The notes under the pieces were generated by a model. The model saw nothing but the letters and a program-made list of their open reading frames with translations, had not been told where the DNA came from and ran no database searches. Positions 13,848 to 21,620 of a stretch of DNA of 28,290 nucleotides are shown here, piece after piece. Within the stretch, counting starts at the first letter, position 1; every line of letters begins with the position of its first letter. Source of the stretch: DASXHZ01 sp036488085 (GTDB lineage Bacteria > Acidobacteriota > Thermoanaerobaculia > Gp7-AA8); contig DASXHZ010000041.1 of assembly GCA_036488085.1 (NCBI GenBank), positions 1 through 28,290 on the forward strand. The letters run 5' to 3'. The position numbers and the translations under genes are program-made.

Positions 13848-14024
13848 TCAGGCGGCGGATTCGAGATTCTCACGAATGACGCGGGGATGACGGGCCGCAA
13901 TTCGCAGGAGTGCGATGGCGGGACCGTCCGGGTGCCTGCGATCCTGCTCCCAGTTCCGCAGCGTGTGAACGCTGATGCCGACAGCTTCAGCGAACTGAGC
14001 TAAACACCGAGAGATGTAAGTCAA
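13848..14024 (-). pseudogene. Truncated XRE/HigA-type helix-turn-helix protein
   Basis: A frame of 58 residues from a TTG start ends with a clear HTH segment: FAEAVGISVHTLRNWEQDRRHPDGPAIALLRIAARHP. This is the C-terminal half of the helix-turn-helix found in XRE-type antitoxins and NadS/HigA regulators. In those proteins another 20-30 residues, including helix 1, precede the FAEAVG block; here they are replaced by LTYISRCLAQ without similarity. AGAGGTGA lies at ribosome-binding distance and overlaps the stop of the upstream outer-membrane gene, so translation is possible. No toxin gene is adjacent. I regard it as a 5'-truncated remnant, but a short functional DNA-binding protein is not excluded. 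Confidence 0.6.
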
Positions 14025-14031
14025 TGGCTTA

Positions 14032-16263
14032 TCACCTCTGGATCGCGTAGCTGACCTTGAAAAACAGCGACCGGTCCTGCTTCAGGAGGTCGTTCCGATC
14101 GGTCAGGACGCGGTCGTCTCCGTACCCGAGATACAGCACGGTCTGCCAGTTGAGCTTGTAGCTGTAGAGAATCGAACCGAGGAAGTCGCCGCTGTGCTGG
14201 GGGAGCGGGATGCCGGGATACTGGTCGAGGTGACGGTTGACGTCGTCGTACTGTCCGATCACCCGCAGGATCGAGTTCGCGCTGAAGCTGTAAAGCGCAC
14301 GGATACGCTCGACCTGCGCAGTGTAGACGTTCGCTCCGCGGTTGCGCTGCACCTCGTGATTCGAGTCGACCTCTATCGTGGTGCGGTCGACCGGACGAAA
14401 GATCCCCGTCGCCGATACGCTGGCGCTCCTGCCGACGACCAGGTTCGTGAAGTCGATCGCCTGGCCCGTCCGGCCCTGCAGGGAGAGCCGCGTCACACGA
14501 CGCGACGGATCGATCTGGACGAACCAGTTGAAATAGTTCTGCGTGAACGTCCGCGTTCCGAAGAGCACGCGCTCCTGCGGATGAAGGTTCACCTGGAGGT
14601 TCAGGTTGTGAACGCCGATGGCGAACCCGCCGATGTTCGGGCCGCTGAAGAGCGTGTTCCCGTGCATGTCGGTCTGGTGGTCGTACGACACGACCGTACG
14701 AAGGAACGCGATCTTCGAGTGCTCGGGGTAGAAGCGGAGCGCGTAATAGCCGTTGAGATCGCGGTAGCCAACCTGCGGAATGAACCCGAGGTCGGCGCGG
14801 AAGTTGTCGCCGAATTGCGTGAACCCGAGGCCCCAGTCGCGATGGAGTTGCAGATGGTTCCAGGATGCCGTCGCCGCGAAAGCGTGCGTCGACGCGCCGT
14901 TCCAGGCCGATGAGAGATCGGGACGATCCGGATTCTGCGTGTCGCTGTAGAGAAGCTGGCCCGAGACGCTGTCGGACTGCGAAGGCCGCCAGAGAAAATC
15001 GGGACCGATGACGCGATTGTGTCCGCCGCCGCTGATCTCGCGATCGGTGAGGACCGCGCCGACGTACGACGACCCGAGCTCGTGCCGCGCGCGCCCAATG
15101 ACGTTCTCCGAGTGGAAGTCTTCCGGCGCGAAGTCGCTCGACTGCGCGCCGGGGATGATCGTCGATCCGCCGCCGCGATCATCCGCGGCGAGAACGGTGT
15201 ACGTCGTATCGCCGATGCGCGCCGTCGAGCGCAGCCCGGCACGCGGCGACGTGATCGTCCGCGTGTACGCCACCTGCAGCGGCGTGTTGAAGAGGTCGAA
15301 CCCTTCCAGGAAGAACGGCCGCTTCTCCTGGAAGAAGACCGCGAACCGCTGGTTGACCGTGATCTGAGGGACGTCCGCCTCCACCTGCGAGAAGTCGGGA
15401 TTGATGGTGAGGTCGACCGCCCCGGTGGCCGTCGGCGTCCACTTCACGTCGGCGCCGACGTTGTTGTCGAGGCTGCGGTCGTTGAGGTTGCCAAGCGTGT
15501 CGGTGGCCTGCTCGAGATGCTGGCTGCTGACGTACGGCGCGACGGTGAGGTGTCCCGCCTCGGGCAGATCCGTGAGCCCCACGATCGGCGCCGAATTGCA
15601 AACGAGGCAGTTCACGTCGCGCCACACCGGCGAGGTGTAGAACGCGTAGCGAAAGTCGCGCGGATAGTTGCGCCAGATCAGGATGTTCCACGTCGGATTG
15701 CGGCTCGAATACCGGAGCGAAGAGAACGGTATGCGGTACTCGGCGCTCCATCCGGCTTCGTCTATATGCGCGGCGGTGTCGTAGAAGTAATCGGGCGAGA
15801 AGTCCTCGTCGCCGTTCGAGTCGTCGTAGAAGCCGTCGCCCTGGATGCCGCGCGGATTCACGCGCAGTTCGAGCGCCGTCCGCTTTTCGCCGCGGGTGTC
15901 GAGGAAGACGGCGATGTTGTCGTCCGTGCCGAGGACGGAATCGCGCTCGACGTAGGGCGCGCGGATCTTTTTGGCGTCGGGGTCTTCGCAGCGGATGCCG
16001 ATGTAGAAGTAACGGTCGTCATACGTCAGGTACGCGATCGTCTTCACCTTCGCCGGAGTGTTGTCGCCGGGCGATCCCTCGACCCACTGGTCGACCTTCG
16101 CCGCGTCCTTCCAGCCGGCGTCGGAGAGGTCGCCGTCGATCGTGATCGGCCCCGACGCGCGATGAATGTTGATCGGCGCCGGTGCCGGATGCGCCGCGGT
16201 CTGCTTCTGGGCAAACGCTCCAAACGCGGTCGCGAGGACAACAACAGCCATCAATCTACGCAT
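14032..16263 (-). CDS. CBM9-like / DUF5916 outer-membrane protein
   Basis: The 743-residue protein begins with a signal peptide (MRRLMAVVVLATAFGAFA, cleavage before Q19). Next is a carbohydrate-binding family 9-like beta-sandwich (about 30-225) starting ITIDGDLSDAGWKDAA and containing TDDNIAVFLDTRGE and WSAEYRIPFSSLRY. From about residue 235 to the end it looks like a DUF5916-type outer-membrane beta-barrel with alternating aromatic strands and the conserved VDLTINPDFSQVEADVPQITVNQRFAVFFQEKRPFFLEG segment. This architecture is common in Acidobacteriota and Gemmatimonadota. The substrate is unknown. The barrel ends SYAIQR rather than with an aromatic residue. GGAG lies upstream of the ATG. It is downstream of mtnA and the DUF4149-like gene on the same strand. 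Confidence 0.88.
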   Translation of the reverse strand: MRRLMAVVVLATAFGAFAQKQTAAHPAPAPINIHRASGPITIDGDLSDAGWKDAAKVDQWVEGSPGDNTPAKVKTIAYLTYDDRYFYIGIRCEDPDAKKIRAPYVERDSVLGTDDNIAVFLDTRGEKRTALELRVNPRGIQGDGFYDDSNGDEDFSPDYFYDTAAHIDEAGWSAEYRIPFSSLRYSSRNPTWNILIWRNYPRDFRYAFYTSPVWRDVNCLVCNSAPIVGLTDLPEAGHLTVAPYVSSQHLEQATDTLGNLNDRSLDNNVGADVKWTPTATGAVDLTINPDFSQVEADVPQITVNQRFAVFFQEKRPFFLEGFDLFNTPLQVAYTRTITSPRAGLRSTARIGDTTYTVLAADDRGGGSTIIPGAQSSDFAPEDFHSENVIGRARHELGSSYVGAVLTDREISGGGHNRVIGPDFLWRPSQSDSVSGQLLYSDTQNPDRPDLSSAWNGASTHAFAATASWNHLQLHRDWGLGFTQFGDNFRADLGFIPQVGYRDLNGYYALRFYPEHSKIAFLRTVVSYDHQTDMHGNTLFSGPNIGGFAIGVHNLNLQVNLHPQERVLFGTRTFTQNYFNWFVQIDPSRRVTRLSLQGRTGQAIDFTNLVVGRSASVSATGIFRPVDRTTIEVDSNHEVQRNRGANVYTAQVERIRALYSFSANSILRVIGQYDDVNRHLDQYPGIPLPQHSGDFLGSILYSYKLNWQTVLYLGYGDDRVLTDRNDLLKQDRSLFFKVSYAIQR

Positions 16264-16319
16264 TCAGACATTCTCCGTACGAAGGATTACGTAGGTTGGA
16301 CGGAAGAGTTGCAGTCCGG

Positions 16320-16754
16320 TTAGCTTTCGGTGTCCGTCGCCACCGCCGCACCCGCCACCACGATCTCCGCGAGCAGGAGGATCATCGAGATGCCGTGGAG
16401 CATGCCGAAGCGGCGGCGGATCGGGTCCGTGCGGGGAAGGGAGCTGACCGGAACGGCGGTCGTCTCGCGGATGCCGCGGATGCGGAGGTCGACCGCGATC
16501 TGCGTCGCGCCGAAGACGATCCCGGCGAACAGCACCACGACCATCAGCGCGCGAGCACGGCGCCATTCGAGCGCAAGCAGGATCACTGGCAGCGCGATCG
16601 CGATGTAGTGCCACGCGCTCAACATCGCGCCGACGACGTTCGCGGCGATGGTCGGACTCCCGGCGGCACGAAACGCGGCCGGCGCCGCGACGGCGAGGAG
16701 GAACGCGCCCGAACCGAGCCAGAGCGCGGCGACTACTCTCGAAAGAGCGCGCGT
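16320..16754 (-). CDS. DUF4149-like four-helix membrane protein with non-standard start
   Basis: About 144 residues with four hydrophobic segments (roughly 7-28, 42-60, 64-82 and 115-138). It opens LSRVVAALWLGSGAFLLAVAAP and later has AWHYIAIALPVILLALEW and RRRFGMLHGISMILLLAE. The layout fits DUF4149/TMEM205-like proteins of unknown function. Its frame overlaps the end of mtnA by about 22 nt. The expected N-terminal region has no ATG, GTG, TTG or CTG. The only candidate near the ribosome-binding sequence GAGGAGG is ACG at 16754, four nt behind it. The start given here is therefore a guess. Translational coupling or a frameshift from mtnA are alternatives. Confidence 0.65.
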   Translation of the reverse strand, partial: TRALSRVVAALWLGSGAFLLAVAAPAAFRAAGSPTIAANVVGAMLSAWHYIAIALPVILLALEWRRARALMVVVLFAGIVFGATQIAVDLRIRGIRETTAVPVSSLPRTDPIRRRFGMLHGISMILLLAEIVVAGAAVATDTES

Positions 16755-17719
16755 ATCGCCTCCTCGTACGGCGCCCGCAGCACGCCGCGATCGGTGATGA
16801 TCGCCGTGATCAGCCGCGCCAGCGTGACGTCGAACGCCGGATGCCGCACCGGCACATTCTCCGGCGCGATCGCCGTCCCACCGATCGACGTCACCTCGGC
16901 GGCGCTTCGCTCCTCGATCGGAATTGCCGTACCGTCCGGCGTCTTCGGGTCGATCGTCGACACCGGCGCCGCGACGTAGAACGGGACGCCGTGCGCGTTC
17001 GCCAGCACTGCGACCGTGTACGTGCCGATCTTGTTCGCCGTGTCGCCGTTCGCCGCGATCCGGTCGGCGCCGACGATGACCGCATCGAACGTCTTGTGCT
17101 GGAAGAAGTGGCCGGCCATGTTGTCGGTGATGAGCGTGACATCGATGCCGTCCTGCTGGAGCTCCCACGCGGTGAGCCGTGCCCCTTGCAGGTACGGCCG
17201 CGTCTCGTCCGCGAACACCGCGACGCGCTTGCCTGACTCGATGGCGGCGCGGACCACGCCGAGGGCCGTGCCGTAGCCGGCGGTGGCGAGAGCGCCGGCG
17301 TTGCAGTGCGTGAGAACCGTCGCCTGTTCGCCGAGGAGCGCGGCGCCGTTGCGGCCGATACGGCGATTCGCCTCGACGTCTTCGTCGAACATCGCCCGCG
17401 CCTCGGCGACGAGATCCGCGCCGCGCGCATGCGCCGCGAGCATCCGGTCGACTGCCCACATCAGATTCACCGCAGTCGGACGCGCCTGCCGGAGCTCGGC
17501 GGCGGCCCCTGCGACGTCGTCACCACGCTGCGCCGCCATCGCCATCCCGAACGCCGCCGTCACGCCGATGGCCGGCGCTCCTCGTACAACCATGTCGTGA
17601 ATCGCCACAGCGGTCTCGTGCGCGTCCTCGCATGTGACCCACACGATCTCGCGCGGCAGCTTTCTCTGGTCGAGAAGTTGCAGTTTTGAGCCCTGCCAAC
17701 GGATCGGTTCCACGGACAT
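16733..17719 (-). CDS. mtnA: S-methyl-5-thioribose-1-phosphate isomerase
   Basis: The 328-residue enzyme converts 5-methylthioribose 1-phosphate to methylthioribulose 1-phosphate in the methionine salvage pathway. It belongs to the eIF2B-alpha-like fold. Visible motifs are IHDMVVRGAPAIGVTAAFG, the catalytic Cys139 in THCNAGALATAGYGT, and Asp219 in VIVGADRIAANGDTANKIGTY. The start MSVEPIRWQGSKLQLLDQ at 17719 matches the family length; a longer frame reaching into the palindrome is excluded. There is no ribosome binding site, but a -10-like TACTAT sits 9 nt before the ATG, so a leaderless message is likely. The other salvage genes are not nearby. It overlaps the DUF4149-like gene and is divergent from gap. 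Confidence 0.95.
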   Translation of the reverse strand: MSVEPIRWQGSKLQLLDQRKLPREIVWVTCEDAHETAVAIHDMVVRGAPAIGVTAAFGMAMAAQRGDDVAGAAAELRQARPTAVNLMWAVDRMLAAHARGADLVAEARAMFDEDVEANRRIGRNGAALLGEQATVLTHCNAGALATAGYGTALGVVRAAIESGKRVAVFADETRPYLQGARLTAWELQQDGIDVTLITDNMAGHFFQHKTFDAVIVGADRIAANGDTANKIGTYTVAVLANAHGVPFYVAAPVSTIDPKTPDGTAIPIEERSAAEVTSIGGTAIAPENVPVRHPAFDVTLARLITAIITDRGVLRAPYEEAIRALFRE

Positions 17720-17727
17720 GCGGGCGA

Positions 17728-17734
17728 TATAGTA
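17728..17734. promoter_or_regulatory. Shared -10 core of mtnA and gap
   Basis: The 7-bp core TATAGTA reads as TATAGT on the plus strand (towards gap, 86 nt ahead) and TACTAT on the minus strand (towards mtnA, 9 nt ahead). No good -35 boxes are seen. In the gap direction the transcript would begin with the palindrome at 17752-17802. Confidence 0.4.
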
Positions 17735-17751
17735 AGAGAGCACAGAGGGCA

Positions 17752-17802
17752 GAGCGCAGAGGGCAGAAAACTTCTGCGCTCGGCGCTCTGCCCTCTGCGC
17801 TC
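17752..17802. repeat. Palindromic GCGCAGAG-type element upstream of gap
   Basis: GAGCGCAGAGGGCAGA (17752-17767) and its exact reverse complement (17787-17802) enclose a 19-nt centre, with a further partial copy of the same words on each side. It lies in the presumed 5' leader of gap, ending 6 nt before the GGAGG ribosome binding site. The element belongs to the same word family as those at 20034-20115 and 25129-25198. Confidence 0.85.
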
Positions 17803-17819
17803 CATCGGAGGCAGAAAAC

Positions 17820-18848
17820 ATGGTCAAAGTAGGCATCAACGGCTTCGGGCGTATCGGGCGCAACGTCTTGCGCGCGGCGCTCGAGCGCACCACCCAAGAG
17901 GTCGAGTTCGTCGCCGTCAACGACCTGACCGACGCGACGACGCTCGCCTACCTGCTCAAGTACGACTCCGTACATCGCACCATCCCAAACAAGGTCGAGC
18001 ACAGCCAGAACGGGCTGCTGATCGACGGCAGAGAACTGCGCGTCTTCTCGTCCCCCGATCCGGCCGAGATCCCGTGGCCGGACCTCGGCGTCCAGATCGT
18101 CGTCGAATCGTCCGGCCGCTTCACGTCGAAGGAAAAGGCCTCGCGTCACCTCAAGAAGAGCGTCGAGACCGTCATCATCTCCGCACCTTCGAAAGACGCC
18201 GACGTCACCCTCTGCATCGGCGTCAACGAAAAGGACTACGACCCGGCGAAGCACACCATCGTCTCGAACGCGTCGTGCACCACCAACTGCCTCGCGCCGA
18301 TGGCGAAAGTGCTCCACGAGCGTTTCGGCATCACGATGGGCATCATGACGACCGTGCACTCGTACACGAACGATCAGGAGATCCTCGACCTCCCGCACAA
18401 AGACCTTCGCCGCGGACGCGCCGCCGCCCTCTCGATGATCCCGACCACCACCGGCGCCGCGAAAGCGGTCGGTCTCGTGCTGCCGGAGCTGAAAGGTAAA
18501 TTCGACGGCATTTCCGTCCGCGTCCCGACGCCAAACGTTTCGCTGGTCGACCTGACGTTCCATACCGAAAAAGCGACGAGTGCCGAAGAGATCAACCAGG
18601 TGATGCGCGACGCGTCGAACGGCGAGATGCAAGGCATCCTCGGCTACTCCGACGAGCAACTCGTGTCGATCGACTTCAACCACAATGCGCTCTCGTCGAT
18701 CGTCGACACCACGTTCACCCGTTCCGTCGATCCGCACATGCACAAGATCCTTTCGTGGTACGACAACGAGTGGGGATACTCGAACCGGATACTGGATCTG
18801 GTCGCGTACGTCGCGCGCGTGAAGAAGGAGTCGTTGCAGCACGCATGA
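17820..18848 (+). CDS. gap: Type I glyceraldehyde-3-phosphate dehydrogenase
   Basis: The 342-residue glycolytic enzyme oxidises glyceraldehyde 3-phosphate to 1,3-bisphosphoglycerate. The Rossmann motif VGINGFGRIGR is at residues 4-14. VNDLTD, with Asp after Asn, suggests NAD use. The catalytic cysteine is C153 in SNASCTTNCLAP, and later segments SYTNDQ, GAAKAVG, RVPTPNVSLVDL and SWYDNEWGYSNR are all canonical. The ATG has GGAGG 9 nt upstream. The stop overlaps the ATG of pgk, giving a coupled gap-pgk pair, the usual glycolytic arrangement. A palindromic element in the leader may affect expression. Confidence 0.98.
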   Translation: MVKVGINGFGRIGRNVLRAALERTTQEVEFVAVNDLTDATTLAYLLKYDSVHRTIPNKVEHSQNGLLIDGRELRVFSSPDPAEIPWPDLGVQIVVESSGRFTSKEKASRHLKKSVETVIISAPSKDADVTLCIGVNEKDYDPAKHTIVSNASCTTNCLAPMAKVLHERFGITMGIMTTVHSYTNDQEILDLPHKDLRRGRAAALSMIPTTTGAAKAVGLVLPELKGKFDGISVRVPTPNVSLVDLTFHTEKATSAEEINQVMRDASNGEMQGILGYSDEQLVSIDFNHNALSSIVDTTFTRSVDPHMHKILSWYDNEWGYSNRILDLVAYVARVKKESLQHA

Positions 18849-20035
18849 TTCAGATCCGTACGCTCTCTGACATCACGATTCCGCGGGGTGCGCGAGTCTT
18901 CTATCGCGTCGACTACAACGTGCCGCTTGACGGCACGCGCATCGCCGATGCCACGCGGATCGAGGAGACGCTGCCGACGCTCCGCCTCCTCCGCGACGCC
19001 GGAGCGCGCGTCGTGATCGCCTCGCACCTCGGGCGCCCGAAGGGGGAGCGCAGGGCGAATTACTCGCTCGCGCCGGTGCGCGAGAAGCTCGCGGAGCTCA
19101 CGAAAGCGAACGTCGCGTGGAGCGACGACTGCACCGGCGCCGACGCCGTCGAGAAGTCGAAGGCGCTCCGCGACGGCGAGGTGCTCCTGCTCGAGAACCT
19201 CCGCTTCTACCCCGGCGAGGAGAAAAACGACTCCGACTTCGCGGCCGAGCTCCGGAAGCTCGCCGACTTCTACGTCAACGACGCCTTCGGCGCCTGCCAC
19301 CGCGCGCACGCGTCGATCGAAGCGCTCCCGCGTCTCTTCGATCCCGACGACACGGCCGGCGGACTGCTGCTCGCACGCGAGCTCGAGTTCCTCCAGAAGG
19401 TGACGCAGGTTGCCGATCGCCCGTTCGTGGCACTCCTCGGCGGCGCGAAGATCGCCGGCAAGATCGAGCCGCTCGAAGCGCTGGTCAACCTCGCTGACAC
19501 TGTGTTGATCGGCGGCGGGATGGCGAACACGTTTCTCGCGTCGCGCCAGATCGATATGGGCGGCTCGCTCGTCGACAAAGACTCCATCGACGTCGCTAAG
19601 AGAATCGACCAGGGGGAGCACCGCGCGAGCGTCCTCCTTCCGGTCGATCTCGTCTGCGGCGACGACCTCGAGAATCCGAAGGTCATCGAGACAATCCCGG
19701 TGGAGAAGGGATTCACCTCCGCGCAGAAGGCCTTCGACATCGGCCCGCACACGGTCAGCCGCTTCACGAACGAGCTCGCAACCGCCCGCACCATCTTCTG
19801 GAACGGCCCGATGGGAGTCTTCGAGAAGGAGGCGTTCGCGAAGGGAACGATGGCGATGGCCCGCGCCGTCGCCGAGTCGAACGCCATCAGCGTCGTCGGC
19901 GGCGGCGAGTCGGTCGAAGCGGTGAAGGCGAGCGGCTTCGCAAACAAGATCACGCACATTTCGACGGGCGGAGGCGCGTCGCTGGAGTTCATTTCAGGCG
20001 CGACGTTGCCCGGCGTCGAGGTATTGCAGAAATGA
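18845..20035 (+). CDS. pgk: Phosphoglycerate kinase
   Basis: The 396-residue enzyme transfers phosphate from 1,3-bisphosphoglycerate to ADP. Conserved blocks are visible: FYRVDYNVPLDG near residue 20, ASHLGRPKG, LLLENLRFYPGEEKND, YVNDAFGACHRAHAS, LLGGAKIAGKIEPLEAL, IGGGMANTFL, FWNGPMGVFE and THISTGGGASLEFISG. The nucleotide-side GGGDS motif reads GGGES, a conservative Asp-to-Glu change at a position normally Asp. Length is normal. It starts within the gap stop (ATGA). It is followed directly by a palindromic element that probably separates it from the CYTH gene. Confidence 0.98.
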   Translation: MIQIRTLSDITIPRGARVFYRVDYNVPLDGTRIADATRIEETLPTLRLLRDAGARVVIASHLGRPKGERRANYSLAPVREKLAELTKANVAWSDDCTGADAVEKSKALRDGEVLLLENLRFYPGEEKNDSDFAAELRKLADFYVNDAFGACHRAHASIEALPRLFDPDDTAGGLLLARELEFLQKVTQVADRPFVALLGGAKIAGKIEPLEALVNLADTVLIGGGMANTFLASRQIDMGGSLVDKDSIDVAKRIDQGEHRASVLLPVDLVCGDDLENPKVIETIPVEKGFTSAQKAFDIGPHTVSRFTNELATARTIFWNGPMGVFEKEAFAKGTMAMARAVAESNAISVVGGGESVEAVKASGFANKITHISTGGGASLEFISGATLPGVEVLQK

Positions 20036-20115
20036 GAGCGGAGAGGGGAGAGCGCAGAGCGCAGAAAAAAAAGCACGTCACTTCTGCGCTCTGCGCTCTC
20101 CGCTCCGCGCTCTGA
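20034..20115. repeat. Palindromic GCGCAGAG-type element between pgk and the CYTH gene
   Basis: The central arms, 19 nt at 20048-20066 and 20082-20100, are perfect inverted copies. Including the flanks the arms reach about 32 nt with four mismatches. The left arm begins at the pgk stop codon and the right arm ends 3 nt before the ATG of the CYTH gene. An A8 run is in the loop. It would form a very stable hairpin in the transcript. Confidence 0.88.
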
Positions 20116-20118
20116 CAT

Positions 20119-20679
20119 ATGGCTCAAGAGATCGAGGTCAAGTTCCCGCTGCAGAACCGGCAAGAGCTGACGCGCAAGCTCCACGAGCTCGGCGCGCAAC
20201 GGCTGTATCCGGAGACGTTCGAAGACAACATCGTCCTCGATCGGCGCGGGGAACTGCGAACGAAGGGGGCGCTACTCCGCGTCCGCAAGTTCGGCAAGTA
20301 CTCGCTCGCGACGTTCAAGGGGCCGATGTCGATCGAGGCCGGCGGCATCAAGACGCGCGAGGAGGTGCAGACCGGTGTCGAGTCGTTCGAGCTCGCCATC
20401 CAGCTCTTCGACTCCCTCGGGTTCAAGCCGGTCTTCCGCTATCAGAAATACCGGGAGGTCTGGCGCTTCCGCGACGTCGAAGTCGTCCTCGACCGCACTC
20501 CCATCGGCGAGTACTTCGAGATCGAAGGCCCCGTCGACATGATCAAGACCATCGCCGGCGAGCTCGGAATGAACTTCGACCAGGCCATCCGCCTCACCTA
20601 CGCCGACCTCTATCGCCAGGCGCGCCGCACGCGCGCCGACCTACCGGAGCACATGGTGTTCCCCGCGGACCAGTTATGA
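20119..20679 (+). CDS. CYTH-domain phosphohydrolase or class IV adenylate cyclase-like protein
   Basis: A 186-residue protein with the CYTH signature ExExK at the N-terminus (MAQEIEVKFPL). The charged strands of the triphosphate tunnel follow (GALLRVRKFGKYSLATFKG, IKTREEVQTGVES, YREVWRF, VEVVLDRTPIGEYFEIEGP). Members bind triphosphate compounds with metals: thiamine triphosphatase, class IV adenylate cyclase CyaB and inorganic triphosphatases share this fold. The activity cannot be decided from sequence. The start has no ribosome binding site and follows the palindrome. Its TGA overlaps the ATG of the nucleotidyltransferase gene, suggesting a joint function with a nucleoside-diphosphate-sugar synthase. 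Confidence 0.9.
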   Translation: MAQEIEVKFPLQNRQELTRKLHELGAQRLYPETFEDNIVLDRRGELRTKGALLRVRKFGKYSLATFKGPMSIEAGGIKTREEVQTGVESFELAIQLFDSLGFKPVFRYQKYREVWRFRDVEVVLDRTPIGEYFEIEGPVDMIKTIAGELGMNFDQAIRLTYADLYRQARRTRADLPEHMVFPADQL

Positions 20680-21593
20680 AGGCGATGATCCTCGCCGCGG
20701 GCTTTGGAACGCGGCTCCGCCCGATCACGTACCTCCTGCCGAAGCCGGTCATGCCTGTGTGCGGGAAGCCGCTCATCGCGTACGCGGTCGAGAACCTGAT
20801 GCACGCCGGCATCGACGAGATCATCGTCAACCTCCACCATCTGCCCGATGCCATCGAGTCGTTCCTCGTCGACACGTACGAGGACGTGAACTTCTACTTC
20901 TCGCTCGAGCACCACATCCTCGGCACCGGCGGCGGCGTCCGGCGGATTCGCCACCTCGTCGAAAAGGACGAAGAGTTCCTGCTCGTCAATGGCGACACCC
21001 TCCAGTCGCCGAACCTCGAAGCGCTCGTCCAGACACGCCGCGAGCGCAACGCACTGGCGGCACTGACACTCCGGCACGCACCCGCGAACGACAAATTCAC
21101 CGCGGTCTGGCTCGATCAAGGCCGCATCACCGGCTTCGGATCGGGTACCGGCGAGCCGCTCATGTTCGCGGGCGCCCACGCGATCAGCACCCGCATCTTC
21201 GACGCCATGCCCGACCGCGACGAGTTCTCCATCGTCGACGACGTGTATGCGCGGATGCTCGCGCGCGACACCGTCGCGGGCGTCATCGACGACAACGCCC
21301 GCTGGTTCGACATCGGCACGCCGCAACGCTATCTCGCCGCCAGCCGCGCGCTCTGCGGCGAGAACGCGACCGGCGCCCGCAGCGTCGTCGAGGGAACCCT
21401 CGAAAACAGCGTCGTCTGGGACGACTGCCGCATCGCGGCCGGCGTCGAGCTGACGAACTGCATCGTCGCCCACGACGTCGAGATCACCCGTCCGATGCGG
21501 TTACAGGACACCGTCGTCTGCCGCGACGAAACGTCGATTCCGCCGAGCTCGGCCTATCGGCGGGAAGAGGGCCTCGTTTTCGCCTCGTTCTAG
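20676..21593 (+). CDS. Sugar-1-phosphate nucleotidyltransferase family protein
   Basis: A 305-residue NDP-sugar pyrophosphorylase. The nucleotide-binding signature is MKAMILAAGFGTRLRPITYLLPKP at the very N-terminus. LGTGGGVRRI and the metal-binding LLVNGDTL follow, then the sugar side FAGAHAISTRIF and RWFDIGTPQRYL. A short left-handed beta-helix-like tail is present (VVEGTLENSVVWDDCRIAAGVELTNCIV). It resembles mannose-1-phosphate guanylyltransferase and MurU-like enzymes, but the sugar and nucleotide are not determinable. Translation is coupled to the CYTH gene by ATGA. No sugar kinase is next to it; the following gene is a histidine kinase after 27 bp. Confidence 0.92.
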   Translation: MKAMILAAGFGTRLRPITYLLPKPVMPVCGKPLIAYAVENLMHAGIDEIIVNLHHLPDAIESFLVDTYEDVNFYFSLEHHILGTGGGVRRIRHLVEKDEEFLLVNGDTLQSPNLEALVQTRRERNALAALTLRHAPANDKFTAVWLDQGRITGFGSGTGEPLMFAGAHAISTRIFDAMPDRDEFSIVDDVYARMLARDTVAGVIDDNARWFDIGTPQRYLAASRALCGENATGARSVVEGTLENSVVWDDCRIAAGVELTNCIVAHDVEITRPMRLQDTVVCRDETSIPPSSAYRREEGLVFASF

Positions 21594-21620
21594 GCGGGTG
21601 CTACTCTCTTCGGCATCCCG

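Noticed and set aside
16730..16760. Programmed frameshift joining mtnA to the DUF4149-like gene
   Set aside because: No convincing slippery heptamer is present at the overlap, and MtnA already has its full length; an unusual start codon is simpler.
17720..17920. A 67-residue N-terminal extension of mtnA into the palindrome and gap
   Set aside because: It is encoded by the repeat and by antisense of gap; MtnA homology begins at the ATG at 17719.
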